From Zygnema circumcarinatum (taxonomy: Eukaryota > Streptophyta > Zygnematophyceae > Zygnematales > Zygnemataceae): a stretch of 64,000 bases of DNA. Shown in pieces: positions 23,357 through 34,116 of this stretch. The stretch lies in contig CM074808.1 in the NCBI GenBank assembly GCA_037447605.1, positions 1,930,734 through 1,994,733 on the forward strand, in the 5' to 3' direction. The position numbers and the translations under genes were made by a program. Each line of letters begins with the position of its first letter. The stretch's first letter is position 1. The notes beneath the pieces were generated by a model. That model had not been told where the DNA came from. It did no database searches and saw only the letters and a list, made by a program, of their open reading frames with translations.

Positions 23357-26216
23357 ATGGCTTCCTCCGCCGCGCGCCTCGCCGCTCCTGCTGCCGCACA
23401 CGCACGGATATCGTCTGACGCCTCGCCCTGCTCGTCTGCTGCACCCGTCACTAGAGCAGGGAGGGCTTCGGCGGTGGATAGGACGAGGGAGTGGAGGTCG
23501 TTCTGCACGGGTGTTAGGGTTTTGAAGTCGGAAGCGGGACGGCCGGCGCAGACGGAAAGGAGAAAGGGGTTGAGGATAGAAGCAGCTAAACGGATTTCGA
23601 CGGGAAAGAGTCTTGTGCTGAGCGCAACGCTGGTTGTGGAGGAAGGCAACGAGGCCCAAGTTCAGAAGCTTTGCGATGGAGTGTTGGCTTGGGCGGAGGA
23701 GAGAAAGGTGCAATCATTTTGCGCCATAACAATAGCTTATTATTGTTTTTTGCTTGTAGAAAGTGCTGCATTCCTTATAGCATCAGGACTGCTGGAGTCT
23801 GCCACTGGCAGCATGACCATATCATTTTGCATACGCATCGGGTTGTGTAAATTGTTTCCTTTTCGTGCAGCGTGCTCACTTTTGGGGATGCTGTGGTTGC
23901 TGTATTGTAACATTGGTCTTGGGGTGCAGAAGGACAAGAAGTTGGGTGTGATTCATTTCGAGTGCAGCTCAGATGCATACGATAAGAACGTTTTCCACTT
24001 TTGGGAGCGTTACGACACCTTTGCTTCCATGAACGATACTCGTGCATCCCCCGAGCACAGCGCGTTCATGAACGAAGTAAGCAATTCCTCCATTTCTTCT
24101 TCATCGTGTCGTCGCGTGCGAGCTGATATGAACACTACCTTTTACCAGGATATGAAGTGAAGTTCTGTGAAAGTTGTCTTGCTGATATTTCGCTACGTCG
24201 GATATTATTTTGCTTGTCAGAATCAGACGTTTTAATGTTGGTGGAACTCCTACCGTATTGAGTGGGTATTAACAGCAACGTGATATGGTTCCATTTCGTA
24301 TTTGTGATTGCCTGGCCCTGATTTATCCCGTCTTCGTTGCATTATTGTCTTTATTTTATGACCTTGTTCCTGGAACTGAATTATTGTTGTGAGAATCTAA
24401 CTGTTATGGATTCTGTTATAGGTTACCCTCTAGCTGTTGCCCGGGCCTTTCTCTTTGTTTTGCATCAAGATGAAGCCGATTTCAATTAGCTTCTGAATCA
24501 TGCTATTTGGGAAACTTGAAAGGAGTTGTTGCCGGCGACAGGAATGAATCCCAGTTCTGATATGTCCTCCTCTCACCCCGTCTCTCTTTTCTTACTTCTA
24601 CCCTCAAATTCTCGATAGCTTGTCATTTGTGCGTAATGGTCTGCGTCGTATATTTGAAATCGGCCTGGTTTCCATGAAGTGCTGAGCTGGTTTATCTTTA
24701 GTACACCTTTCTTTATTTCCCTTGCTGATGAAAGGCGTTTCGTTTCTATTTCACCAGGTGAGGCCGCTATTGAAGGAACCAGTGGCACTTGCTGCATACG
24801 AGTATAAGGATGGCAAAATCGGCTGCATGTTGAATCCAATTGGTAAGTGCCATACGTGTCTGTTAAAATCAAGCTTCTAAGCGGTTCCATTCAAAAGTAG
24901 AGAGTTCAGGTTTTGAGTCTGACGCGTTGTTTGCGCCAGTGAGTCCATGCCAACCCCGACTTATGCAAAGTTGGTTCTGGAAAGAAAATAGAGACTTGCC
25001 CCAGTGCTCAGCAGCCTGGAGCTTCACTTTTTAATAAGAAGCTAAGAGAATGTGATTATGTTGGGCTTTTTTTTTGTTTTTCTTAGACGGCAAGTCTTGA
25101 AAACAGTGTTTTTAGACGCTTTTCGTTCCCCTGAGATATTGCTATCTTCTGCAGATTTGGGCATGGGGGTAATTGGAGTAGACCCGATCGGGTAAATATG
25201 GAGACCTTGCAGTGGGGATGGACTAGCAGGCTGAAGGGTTGGTGACGGTTTAGGACCTGAGGACCATAGGGGGGCATTTGGGCCATCAAATTGGACCATG
25301 ATGTTGAACGAGGGGACATCAAGCATGAAACCGTGCCCCGTACATACTGCAAAATGCTGAGATGTGGCATGTGCATGCACGTGTTGTACTCACGGCATTT
25401 TGACGGGATTGTGAAGCTGTCTTTACGATCGTTATTTTTCTTGTTTTTTCCATTTATCAAATAGGTAAAGCAATTAAAAGCCATGACGATGTCCGCTTGT
25501 CCGTTCCAGGGCGTGCAGAGTAGTTTCCGAAGTGGCCAGTGAATGCTCATCATTTGCCCCTCAAGCGTATGTCTGGCTGTTTCGAAAGCTTTCTGGCATA
25601 GTTCAAGAAAGTGTACTTCTTTTAAGTTGCAAGAATGCAAGATCCCGTACTTAGCAACGCAGCATCCTTCTGCTCCCTCTGTAGACAGGACTGTATATGC
25701 TCTGTGTGCCAATTCAGCTGTGGGGAGCTGGCAGTCTCCTGACCGAGAATTGTCACGATCAGGATGGTTTAGCTAAAACTGCGGCTGATCTTACAATCTG
25801 GTGTTTCTGAGCTCATATTGAAGAGGTTATGAGTATCCGATCTGCACGCAAGTTTTGTGTAGTGAACATTTTGTTTTTTGGCAGTATTTCAAATGCTCTT
25901 CTAATCCCTTGAATCTGGAATTTATTACGCTTTGAGTACAGGTCCCAAAGGTGAGGGAGGACTGGACGATGCCACTGGACAGGGAGGCAGCGGTGGAGGC
26001 GCCAGTTATAAGCAGACTTCTTCAGGAGTGAGGCAGGGTATCAACGATTCCTCGGAGGAAAATGTTTGGGGTCTGGAAAGGGCACTGGAACTATCTTCTC
26101 CGAAAGCGGCTGCAGCAGCAGCAGCCAATGCCAGGGAAGCAGCTGTAGGTGCGGCAGCCAAAATTGCCGAAGGTTTGGCGAATCTTTTTGGCACCAACAA
26201 GAGGAAATCAGGTTGA
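23357..26216 (+). CDS. ABM-domain (dimeric alpha/beta barrel) protein, plastid-type
   Basis: Four exons in phase: 23357-23707, 23930-24076, 24758-24842, 25942-26216, about 285 residues. Residues 1 to about 85 are Ala/Ser/Arg-rich without acids, like a plastid transit peptide. From about 90 an antibiotic-biosynthesis-monooxygenase-type domain reads LVVEEGNEAQVQKLCDG, then FHFWERYDTFASMNDTRASPEH, FMNEVRPLLKEPVALAAYEY; the FWERY...SPEH...FM order is typical. The C-terminus is Gly/Ser-rich and then Ala-rich and helical (AAAAAAANAREAAVGAAAKI). Some ABM domains are monooxygenases and others degrade heme or just bind small molecules, so the substrate is unknown. The start ATG has the context GCAGCCATGGCT, like its neighbours. 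Confidence 0.82.
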
Positions 26217-27423
26217 GGCACGTTTTCTTTCATTTTTGTTTTCGCGACACACCAGGTCGTCTAGCGGGTTTTCAACTTCGCAAAAGTCCCACTCACGAGA
26301 GATGCAGGACATGGATGTGGTGGTGACGTCACCGTAGGCGAGAAAGGCAGGTCGGTGTAGGTGCAGGATTTGTAGCACCCTGCGGTAATTTCTGGCTGAC
26401 ATTTACAGGAATGGCAAGAATTGAGCTCTTTTGGGGACGAAGGGGACCTGGTGAGGGGTCAGACCAGGTTTGTAGCGGCTGCAGGCTGCGCTGCTCACTG
26501 TAATTTATTCTGCCACCTCATGATCTCATGGGTTGCGCTATATGCGGCGGACTGTAATAAAGACTGATATCTGCTTCAGAAAGGATGGAGCTCCATACTT
26601 TTCGACGGTCATGAAATGGATAGAATGTGCTTGAGCTTTCACTCTTGTCTTTTGACTTGGTCTGGTTTGTACAATACAGCTGGCATCACGAACGCATCTC
26701 CACTCGTGCTTGGATGAAAGCTAATTTGTGAATGGTTAAAGGCCATGCTGTTGGGGGGACAACATGGCCTTAGCAAGGTTCGGCTTTTATTTGACCAGCT
26801 GTTTTTTTCTCTGTCAAACGTCTGCAAGCTTCTAAGCTTTGGCATCCGGATAGGCGTGTTCTCATTCCTGCTTTGGAGGTTCTCATGGCTGGCGACTGTG
26901 CTCAGGTGTCAACACTCCACTGATCCAACATTACCCACCATTTATGGAGATACTGTAGCCCAAACTTTTAAGCTCGGCCTTCTTTCATCATGCAGTGTTC
27001 CTGCAAGTTGACGGGATACCAAATATCAGCAGGCCTTTGTTATCGTGCAAACCAGGCCTCGCTGCCATACGAGTTACAAAGCTCGACCGTATCACGCAGT
27101 GTGAGGCTCGGTGTTGGCATTTGGCAAACCAAAGGCGAGAAGTGAACCCCAAAGTCTTGAAGCAAAGCTTGGCTTGCTCAAGCTTAGCACGAATAGTGTT
27201 CGGTACTTTACACCTTGAGGTTCGATACAATGTATAATACAGCATTAATACAGTATTATACACTGTATAATACCCAAACGCAACTGTTGACATCTGTATA
27301 ATTGGACATATAACCATACGGAGCGTTTGTACGACGGCGTACGGGGATGTACGGACATATTCACACGTGTTGAGTGTTAGCAAGTGACGTGAATCGAAGG
27401 GGCAAAGGCTTTGCACCTACTTC
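26217..27423. other. 3' flank and intergenic
   Basis: Nothing coding recognised. Near 27230-27300 there is a TA-rich stretch with near-palindromes (TATTATACACTGTATAATA). Similar words occur at about 28080-28130, so these may be worn ends of an element, but I could not match clean TIRs. Confidence 0.5.
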
Positions 27424-27624
27424 TAAGACTTTGAAGACGAACTGTTTAGCACTACAGACTTTGATGGGTTGTTGGACGATCCAAACCTCATGCCAGGTAG
27501 TGCACTCCTTTGTGACAACTCAGGTGCTGGCAATGATGACGATGTTCTTGACCAGGTTGATCTGAATAATTATAGCATCATCAATGAGACGAACGATTCA
27601 CTAGCTTCTTCCTTTTGTGGTTAG
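27424..27624 (+). pseudogene. Acidic ORF tail, possible transposon gene relic
   Basis: An open stretch of about 65 codons without a usable ATG, preceded by TAA in frame. It reads FEDELFSTTDFDGLLDD, then an Asp/Asn-rich section and NDSLASSFCG before TAG. It is immediately followed by the dispersed block also found downstream of the zinc-knuckle ORF at 33.3-33.7 kb. That suggests both are 3' ends of related mobile-element genes (inference). Confidence 0.35.
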
Positions 27625-27722
27625 GTCCTTTGCGACCAGTCCCTTGTGGTTCCACATCATGCTTTTGTCCATGTACATTTCATGGCTTCGCCATCGTGAG
27701 TTCAATGCCATTTTCCTTGCAA
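27619..27722 (+). repeat. Dispersed ~100-bp block, copy 1
   Basis: Contains GGTCCTTTGCGACCAGT, GTGGTTCCACAT and TCGCCATCGTGAGTTCAATG. The same ordered words occur at 33831-33930 (+), 53416-53520 (-) and, more weakly at its 5' end, 38003-38090 (-). Confidence 0.85.
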
Positions 27723-28285
27723 TTCACTTGTCGTCTTTGGGTGTAATTACTATAAATAGTAGAAGAAGAAAAAAGGTGCGGCTTTTTTTTGTTGTGTGCA
27801 TAAAGAGTTTTCATCATCATTTTGTTGTTGCTCTTCTTCTCTTATCCTGCTCATGATGCCTTCACCGCTGTAGGTAGCAGCACTACCATATGTCCCATCA
27901 TCACCGCCCCCCCTTGAAACTGCTCTTGTGGACCTATGTTTCAATACAACTATTTTGAGACTAGTGTAAGGTGTCCTAGAGCTACCTTACGGCTTGAAGC
28001 TTCAATCATTTTAATCAATCTCTGTCTAACTTGCAAGAAAACGAAGAAAATACGTTAAATACATTAAAAGTACATTATAAATGTTGTATAGTACGCATGT
28101 ATTATACAGTGTATTATACACGCGTTTGATACATGCGGATCACAAAGCACGAGACCCCATGGCGGCCATGAATGCGTGTCCGGCGCCTCCACGGGACCGT
28201 TCAGTTCTGTTGGCCGTTTAACAGCGACAGGGGCCGCTCCATGTCGGCAAATAGTGTTCGCATGCGAATATGTTCCCTAGTAATA

Positions 28286-28418
28286 GGGGGTGTCAGACTT
28301 AAAAATTGTTCGTAAGTTTGAGACCAGAACGAGTACTTCGGTGACATCGCAATCCTGGTGCGGCGGAGTACTTACAAAACGTTTTTGTTCGTAAGATTTC
28401 GTTAAGTCTGACACCCCC
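28286..28418. mobile_element. Small MITE, 133 bp, TA target duplication
   Basis: The ends are inverted repeats GGGGGTGTCAGACTTAA / TTAAGTCTGACACCCCC flanked by TA. A second word, TTGTTCGTAAG, occurs near both ends in the same orientation. Size, TIRs and TA duplication fit a Tc1/mariner-type MITE; there is no coding capacity. Confidence 0.75.
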
Positions 28419-28744
28419 TAATGTACCTCCCCGACCGTATAAACCGTAAGAACACATCAAACGACTGTACGACGCCGTACACGACACCGACGAAAGATAC
28501 CCATACGGAACAGATCTAATACGACAAAGCGGCAACGGAAGGTCCAATCAGAGAGAGTGGATCTGCCACGCCAGTCTACCGGCGCCCAGCCCTCAAGTCC
28601 GCCAGTCGGTGATCGCCACGTCAGATAAGGGACGGTCCACCACCCAATTAGCAGCGTACACGTGGTCGCAAGAAACAGCGCGGCGGAAAAGTGAAGGGCG
28701 CGCGCGACGTGGAAGACGAGCTCGTCTGCTGCTTGTCGCGTCGC

Positions 28745-29005
28745 GTCGCAGAGGGGGAGGGAGGGGGAGAGAGCGAGAGAGCGAGAGAGCGAGAGGGAGC
28801 GAGAGAGCGAGAGAGGGAGTGGAGAAGGAGGGAAGGAGGGAGGGAGAGGAAGGAGCAGGAGGGAGGGAGAGGAAGGAGCAGGAGGGAGGGAGAGGAAGGA
28901 GCAGGAGTGGGAGGGAGAGGAATGAGCAGGAGGGAGGGAGAGGAAGGAGCAGGAGTGGGAGGGAGAGGAAGGAGCAGGAGTGGGAGGGAGAGGCCGGAAG
29001 CGGAG
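28745..29005 (+). repeat. GA-rich minisatellite upstream of sugar-porter start
   Basis: First GAGAGAGC units, then 18-33 bp units built from AGGAAGGAGCAGGAG plus GGAGGGAG. It ends about 15 bp before the ATG, the same arrangement as upstream of the CHX gene. Confidence 0.9.
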
Positions 29006-29020
29006 AGGGAGCTTGCAGCC

Positions 29021-32000
29021 ATGGCGCCTCATGTGAGCTGGCGGAAACCCATAAGAACCCGGCAGCTTATATGGGGGGACGCGTCACGTCCTTCCCTGGT
29101 CTGCGTGATCGCTGTGCTGGTGTTGCAGCAGCAGGCGCTGAGAGTGGGATCAATGGTTGACTTATGTGGGAGGGGGGATGTGGATTTCCTTTAAGCAGCA
29201 GCAGAATGGATTTTTCGAGGAAAAGTTCGACGGAAAGCCCGCGAAGGATGGCAAAGGGAGTGACATTGTGGTGGACGTGAGCCAGGCAAGTGGCGGGCTG
29301 GGGCTGGCGCTTCAGTCGGGCGATGTTTGGGCAGACGTGGCAGCATGCTGTTGTGGGATGGATCATGGTGCTGAAGGGTACCGTGTCACGCAAGTGAATG
29401 GTGGGAGCGGCTTTCTATCTCTGGGTGGAGTTTAGCTTGAGAGAAATTCACTAAACCTTTAACAGTTGCGAGTGTTAAAGATGATTGGGATGAAGTAGGG
29501 CGAACTAATTCCTTCAAAGTGAATAGCACAAACAAGTTCAAGTCTAACCCACTTGCAAGTTTGCAAGCACCAACGGCGGGCACTGCTGCTGAGCACTTTT
29601 GAAGTTCCAATCATCGTTCACCATAGCTGGAAACGTTGTCCAAATGCTGCTTCCCTGCCTCTATTCAAATGTTCCAAATTCACGTACCATTAGTTGTCCA
29701 TGGCTTTCCAAAAATTCCGCATTCACCCGCCAGTTCAGCGGCTGCTGAGCTGACAACTCGTTCTTTTGGTATTTCTGTTGGCTTTTGGTGCTTGGCAAAT
29801 CCGACATTGCAGAAACCTCTCGACAAGGGCACCCTCCTCTACGTTCTCTTCTGCACCCTCGTTGCAGTTTTGGGCCCCTTCAGTTTCGGCTACGCAGTGA
29901 GGCCTGCAGCTGCTCTCACCAAAAGCTGCTCAGTTCGCCATGCATGCATTGCACGTTTCAATCGAAACGTTTTAACTGACATGCATCCTCACGAGAGGGT
30001 CGCAGATCGGGTACACGTCCCCAGCACTCGCGGAGATGGCGGGGGAGATGAGTCTGAGCATTCGCCAGCAGTCCGTGTTCTCTTCCATCGTCAGCGTGGG
30101 AGCCATGGCGGGAGCTGTTTCCGGAGGCCGACTGGCGGACCAATGGGGTCGAAGAGCGGCGCTGGCCATAGCGGCTGTGCCCTTCACTGTCGGATGGGTC
30201 TTCATCGCCTTCGGCCATGTACGGCTTTTCTGCTTGCTTGCCACGGGAATCGCATTTTGTGGGTCTGTAGGTGCTGACAATAGCACGTCTGCACGTTTCT
30301 TTTGCTGAGACAGGGGGGGAGGGCTGACAGAGCTTCACGGTGCTGTGCATCGGAAGGGTGCTCACGGGCTTCGGAACTGGAGTGGTGTCGTTCGCGGTAA
30401 CTACAAACATCCACTCGCTGCAATTAAGAAGCGAATTAAATCTTCTTTTCTGTGTCGCTCCGGCTTCATTTCTTTGAAAGTAAGGAAATTTCCGTGAGCA
30501 TCCGCGGTCTGCCATAGTACGTGTGCGATAAGTCTCTAATGGACGGACACGCAACGGCGATGCAGGTCCCCGTGTACATCGCCGAGATTGCACCCGTGCA
30601 GCTTCGTGGACGTCTATGTGCAACGAACCAGCTGGGCATCGTGGTGGGCATCCTCACCGTCTATGCGTTGGGGCTGGCCTTCGAGTGGCGCCTGCTGGCG
30701 TGCATCGGTGAGCCCCCCCTCCTCTCCTCCCTCCCTCCCCCCTCCCCTGCCCCTCCCCTGCACCCTGAGGTGCCCATCGTTGCAGTCTGACCCTGGGGCG
30801 GGCGGGCGGGCAGGCATCTACCCGGCGGTGCTCCTCCTCCTGGGGCTGCCCCTCCTCCCGGAGAGTCCCCGCTGGCTCGCGAAGCGCGGCGACGCGGAGC
30901 AGCTCGAGCGCGCCCTCGGGCGGCTCCGCGGGGCGAGCGCGGACATCCGCACCGAGATGGCCGAGATCCAGAAGTCGCTCGCCGCGCTCGACGCGCTGCC
31001 CCGCGCGACGCTGCTCGACCTCGGGGACCCCGCGCTGCGCCGCCCGCTGCTGGTCAGAATCGCCTCCTGCCTTCCTGCCGGCCTCCCTCCCCCCCCCGGC
31101 GTCCCTCTCCCTCTCGCCTCCCTCCCCCTTTGGCCTCCTCTTTCTGTGGGTACGGGGGAGCGGCACAGGGGTGGTGGTGGCCTGGGTCTGAGAGGGGCTG
31201 GCGGGTGGTTGGAGTTTCGCAGGTGGGCGTGGGTCTGATGGTGCTGCAGCAGTTCAGCGGTGTGAACGCGGTCATGTTTTACGCGGGGCCCATATTCTCT
31301 GCAGTGGGATATGTGGACCCCAACGTACCCGGCCTCCTCTTGCAGGGAGTGCAGGTGCATTCCTCTCTCCGCTCGTCGTAGGTTGAGCATTTCCTCACAA
31401 TTAACCAAATTGCTTCAGATAGTGTGAGTCGCTCCTGAACCCACTGGTGGTGTGAGAGGCCGCTCACTCACTGCTGAGCTGCACCTGCCTGTGCAGGTGG
31501 CTACCACCACGTTGACGGCCGGAGTGATGGACAAGGCAGGCCGCAGGATGCTGCTCATAATCTCCGCGAGCCTCATGGCTGTCGGCTGCTTCACTCTAGG
31601 CCTCTCCTTCAAGCTGGAGGTCAGTCGCTACCTCGCAGAGGCCTTGCACTGCACTGCACTGCACGCGGAGCAGGAATAGGTCAGGAAGCGTGAGCAAATC
31701 TTGAGATCATGGTGACGAACATCCTGTTTACTTCCGAGTACTCCGACAGTGCTTCATGCCCACTCTCTCTCTCTGCTCACCGCCCCCCCCTCTCTCTCTC
31801 TCTCTGCCTTTCTCTCTGCCTATGACTGTGGCTTGTGCAGGAATGGCCAGTGTTTACTCAAGTGTCAGAGATTCTTGCTCTCGTGAGCCTCCTCGTGTAC
31901 ATCGTAGCCTTCGCCCTCGGGCTGGGGGCCATCCCGTGGATCATCATGTCCGAGGTGGGTCCCGCACCGCCTCTCCTCCATGATGCAACCCGTGCTCTGC

Positions 32001-32481
32001 CCCGGGCCTGCATATGACCTGCTCACCCACCCACCCCCCCCCTCCCCCTCCCCGCGGCCCTCCCTCTCTTCCCTCCCGCCCGCAGATATTCCCCGCGCAC
32101 GTGCGGGACCTGGCGGGCAGCCTGGCGGTGCTGACCAACTGGCTCAGTTGCTTTGTCGTCACGCTCACCTTCGAGGACCTCCTCGACTGGAGCACAGTCT
32201 GTGAGCTTCCATCCCTCCCTCCCTTCTGAACCCTTACATCCCTCCCTCACATTCTGTTCCTGCCTGCCTCATTCCATACCACAAAACTCCCAAAGCCATG
32301 GATGTGACTGAGAGTGATCGGACGATGATGATGATGATGTGCAGGGACGTTCTGGTTGTACGCGTTGGAGTGTCTGGGCATTGTGCTGTTCGTGGCGGTG
32401 CTCGTACCCGAGACGCGGGGCCGCACGCTGGAGGAGATCGAGGCGTCCTTCAAAAAGCCGCTTGAGCTGCAGCTCGCTTAG
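29021..32481 (+). CDS. ERD6-like sugar porter (MFS, sugar transporter family)
   Basis: Twelve-TM monosaccharide transporter, probably at the vacuolar or plasma membrane. In-phase exons: 29021-29032, 29199-29276, 29813-29896, 30006-30218, 30331-30396, 30566-30707, 30814-31052, 31223-31354, 31497-31619, 31841-31954, 32086-32200, 32345-32481 (about 484 residues). Landmarks: [23 protein letters not shown] (loop 2-3), [88 protein letters not shown]. From exon 3 onward the model is strong. The first two exons are my best guess, resting on the GCAGCCATGGCG start context and a GTGAGC donor. The exon 2 acceptor lies in three consecutive CAGs, so NAGNAG variants are possible. The ERD6 assignment rather than another sugar porter is by general resemblance. 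Confidence 0.9.
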
Positions 32482-33042
32482 CCCCCCCCCCCCGCCCCCC
32501 CCTCGCGGGGTATATAGCTCGCTCTTCTCCGCTGTACAGGGCTGATCGCAGGCGCGTCTCCCTCCAATGGCCCCCCTCCGCTCTGCGTCAGGGGAAAAGT
32601 GTGCTGGAATGTAGGTGGAGGCTCTCAGCTAGGGAGGCCTTGCAGGGGCTCTTCTTATTCTTTTAGGTTTAGGAAGTAGTATTTACACGAGTACCTGTTA
32701 CCCCGCAAGAGTTTCTAAGACCGCTGACAAACAGTTTGTGCATAGGAGAGCATGTAAAGCAATTGTTTCGACATTTTTTTTCTTGCGGCAGGTTATTCGC
32801 TATTAATTTCAGAAGGTGTCTCTCAGATAGGAGATGAAACTATGAAGCAAAAGGCTTCGGATAGGACTGTAGTTGGGCGAGTTCGGATCTGGAGGCTCGA
32901 GTAGGCCGGCAGGCGGTAAGCGGAGCTGAGAAGCGGCGGTGAAACCATAAGCTCGGATTATTGCAGTTTTGTTTAGACGCTTCAAGTTAGGCTTTCATTG
33001 TTAGCGCGTGAACGAGGGTTGTATTTACTTGTCAATAAACAA
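32482..33042. other. 3' flank of sugar porter
   Basis: No gene. A C-run at 32482-32505 follows the stop codon. AATAAAC at about 33034 overlaps the target site of the next element and could serve as a poly-A signal. Confidence 0.5.
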
Positions 33043-33277
33043 GTAGAATGATACTGCAACCACCTATTTCGGATATCCCACCCCTCTTTTTGAAAAAGTT
33101 GCCCTCCCATTTTGGTTATCTCACCCCTGTTTTGGATATTTCACCCCCTTGTTTTTTTTTGGATATTCCACCCCCCTGTTTGGATATTTCGGGAGGGAAT
33201 CTTTTGCCCTCCCCTCCCATTCACTCCCCTTCCCTGCCCTGCCCTCCCTTACCCTGCCCTCCTCTTCTCGGTTTGCG

Positions 33278-33685
33278 ATGTCCATAGAAATGCTACCAAC
33301 TGAGGAGAAAAAAATTTACTTGCATACATCCATCGGCAATGGTGGTTGGACCAAGATTTTTATCCAAGTCCAGGAAGAAATCACAGCCGTTGAAGTTGGA
33401 CCATCGTCATCACCATGGGCAAAGGCAATTCAAGCATTGACAAAAAAACTGTATGCAGACGATTCTTCAGCAATGTTGCCCCTTGCATCAAAGGTACATG
33501 AATTTTTGGCTGTCAAACCACCGCAGTTGCAGAACACCCACCCGGTTATGAAGAAACGAGGTCGACTTACTAGCACGCGGAGTTTAGCAATCAATTGGGA
33601 CAAGAGCCATTTCAAGTACGCTGAGGGGAACAAATGTTCCAATTGCAAGCGACCAGGCCACAACTTAAGATCTTGCCTTAAGTAG
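33278..33685 (+). CDS. Transposase-tail-like ORF with CCHC zinc knuckle
   Basis: About 135 residues from the ATG at 33278. The N-terminal part (IYLHTSIGNGGWTKIF, VQEEITAVEVG) has no recognised fold. The C-terminus reads MKKRGRLTSTRS, then CSNCKRPGHNLRSC, a CX2CX4HX4C knuckle, and ends a few residues later. Plant MULE transposases typically end this way after a SWIM finger. No DDE catalytic domain fits in this ORF, so it is a truncated or exapted tail and not an active transposase. A longer frame opens upstream in the TIR but is unlikely to be used. Confidence 0.6.
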   Translation: MSIEMLPTEEKKIYLHTSIGNGGWTKIFIQVQEEITAVEVGPSSSPWAKAIQALTKKLYADDSSAMLPLASKVHEFLAVKPPQLQNTHPVMKKRGRLTSTRSLAINWDKSHFKYAEGNKCSNCKRPGHNLRSCLK

Positions 33686-33830
33686 GGGGTCTACAATCCT
33701 AACCTGAAAACAAAGAGTAACGGTTGCCCCACATTGGTGACCTTTGCGGCTGCTTTTAGGGCTGCGTTTTTCCGCTTAGGCTTAGTTTAGTTTATTTTTT
33801 ATTTTTTTGTTCCTACTTTTTTTATTTTGT

Positions 33831-33930
33831 GCTTAGGTCCTTTGCGACCAGTTTCTTGAGTTTCCTTATGTTGACTTCGTCCATGTTCATTTGATGGCCT
33901 CACCATCTTGAGATAAATGCAAATCTCCTT
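33831..33930 (+). repeat. Dispersed ~100-bp block, copy 2
   Basis: TTAGGTCCTTTGCGACCAGT followed by TTGAGTTTCC, CGTCCATGTTCATTTGATGG and CTCACCATCTTGAGA. It is more diverged than copies 1 and 3. It lies between the zinc-knuckle ORF and the right arm of the element. Confidence 0.75.
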
Positions 33931-34116
33931 TTCTTTTGTTGCACAATGTTGGAAGTCAGTAGTGAAAAGGAAAAAACAGGGGGGGGGGTATTCAAAATAG
34001 GGGGGGGGGAATATCCAAAAAAGGGGGGTGGGATGACCAAAATGGCCAGGCAAAATTTTAAAAAAAGGGTGTGAAATAACCAATTTAGGGGGTGTAGTAT
34101 CATTCTCGATAAACAA

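Larger units (their letters stand above)
33043..34108. mobile_element. Mutator-like fold-back element with internal ORF, 1066 bp
   Basis: The left end GTAGAATGATACTGCAACCACC is inverted at the right end (AGGGGGTGTAGTATCATTC), and the arms of about 190 bp hold matching GGATAT/ATATCC and G/C-run words. ATAAACAA flanks both sides (33035-33042 and 34109-34116), an 8-bp TSD. Inside are the zinc-knuckle ORF at 33278-33685 and copy 2 of the dispersed block. The arms share the AATGATAC...GGATAT layout with the element at 57591-58648. Confidence 0.85.

Noticed and set aside
25083-25712. 209-codon minus-strand frame
   Set aside because: It lies within an intron of the ABM-domain gene on the other strand, with no recognisable motif and ordinary intron composition.
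27230-28130. Possible larger element bounded by TATAATAC-rich ends
   Set aside because: The TA-rich words resemble each other but do not form a clean TIR pair, and no target duplication was found.
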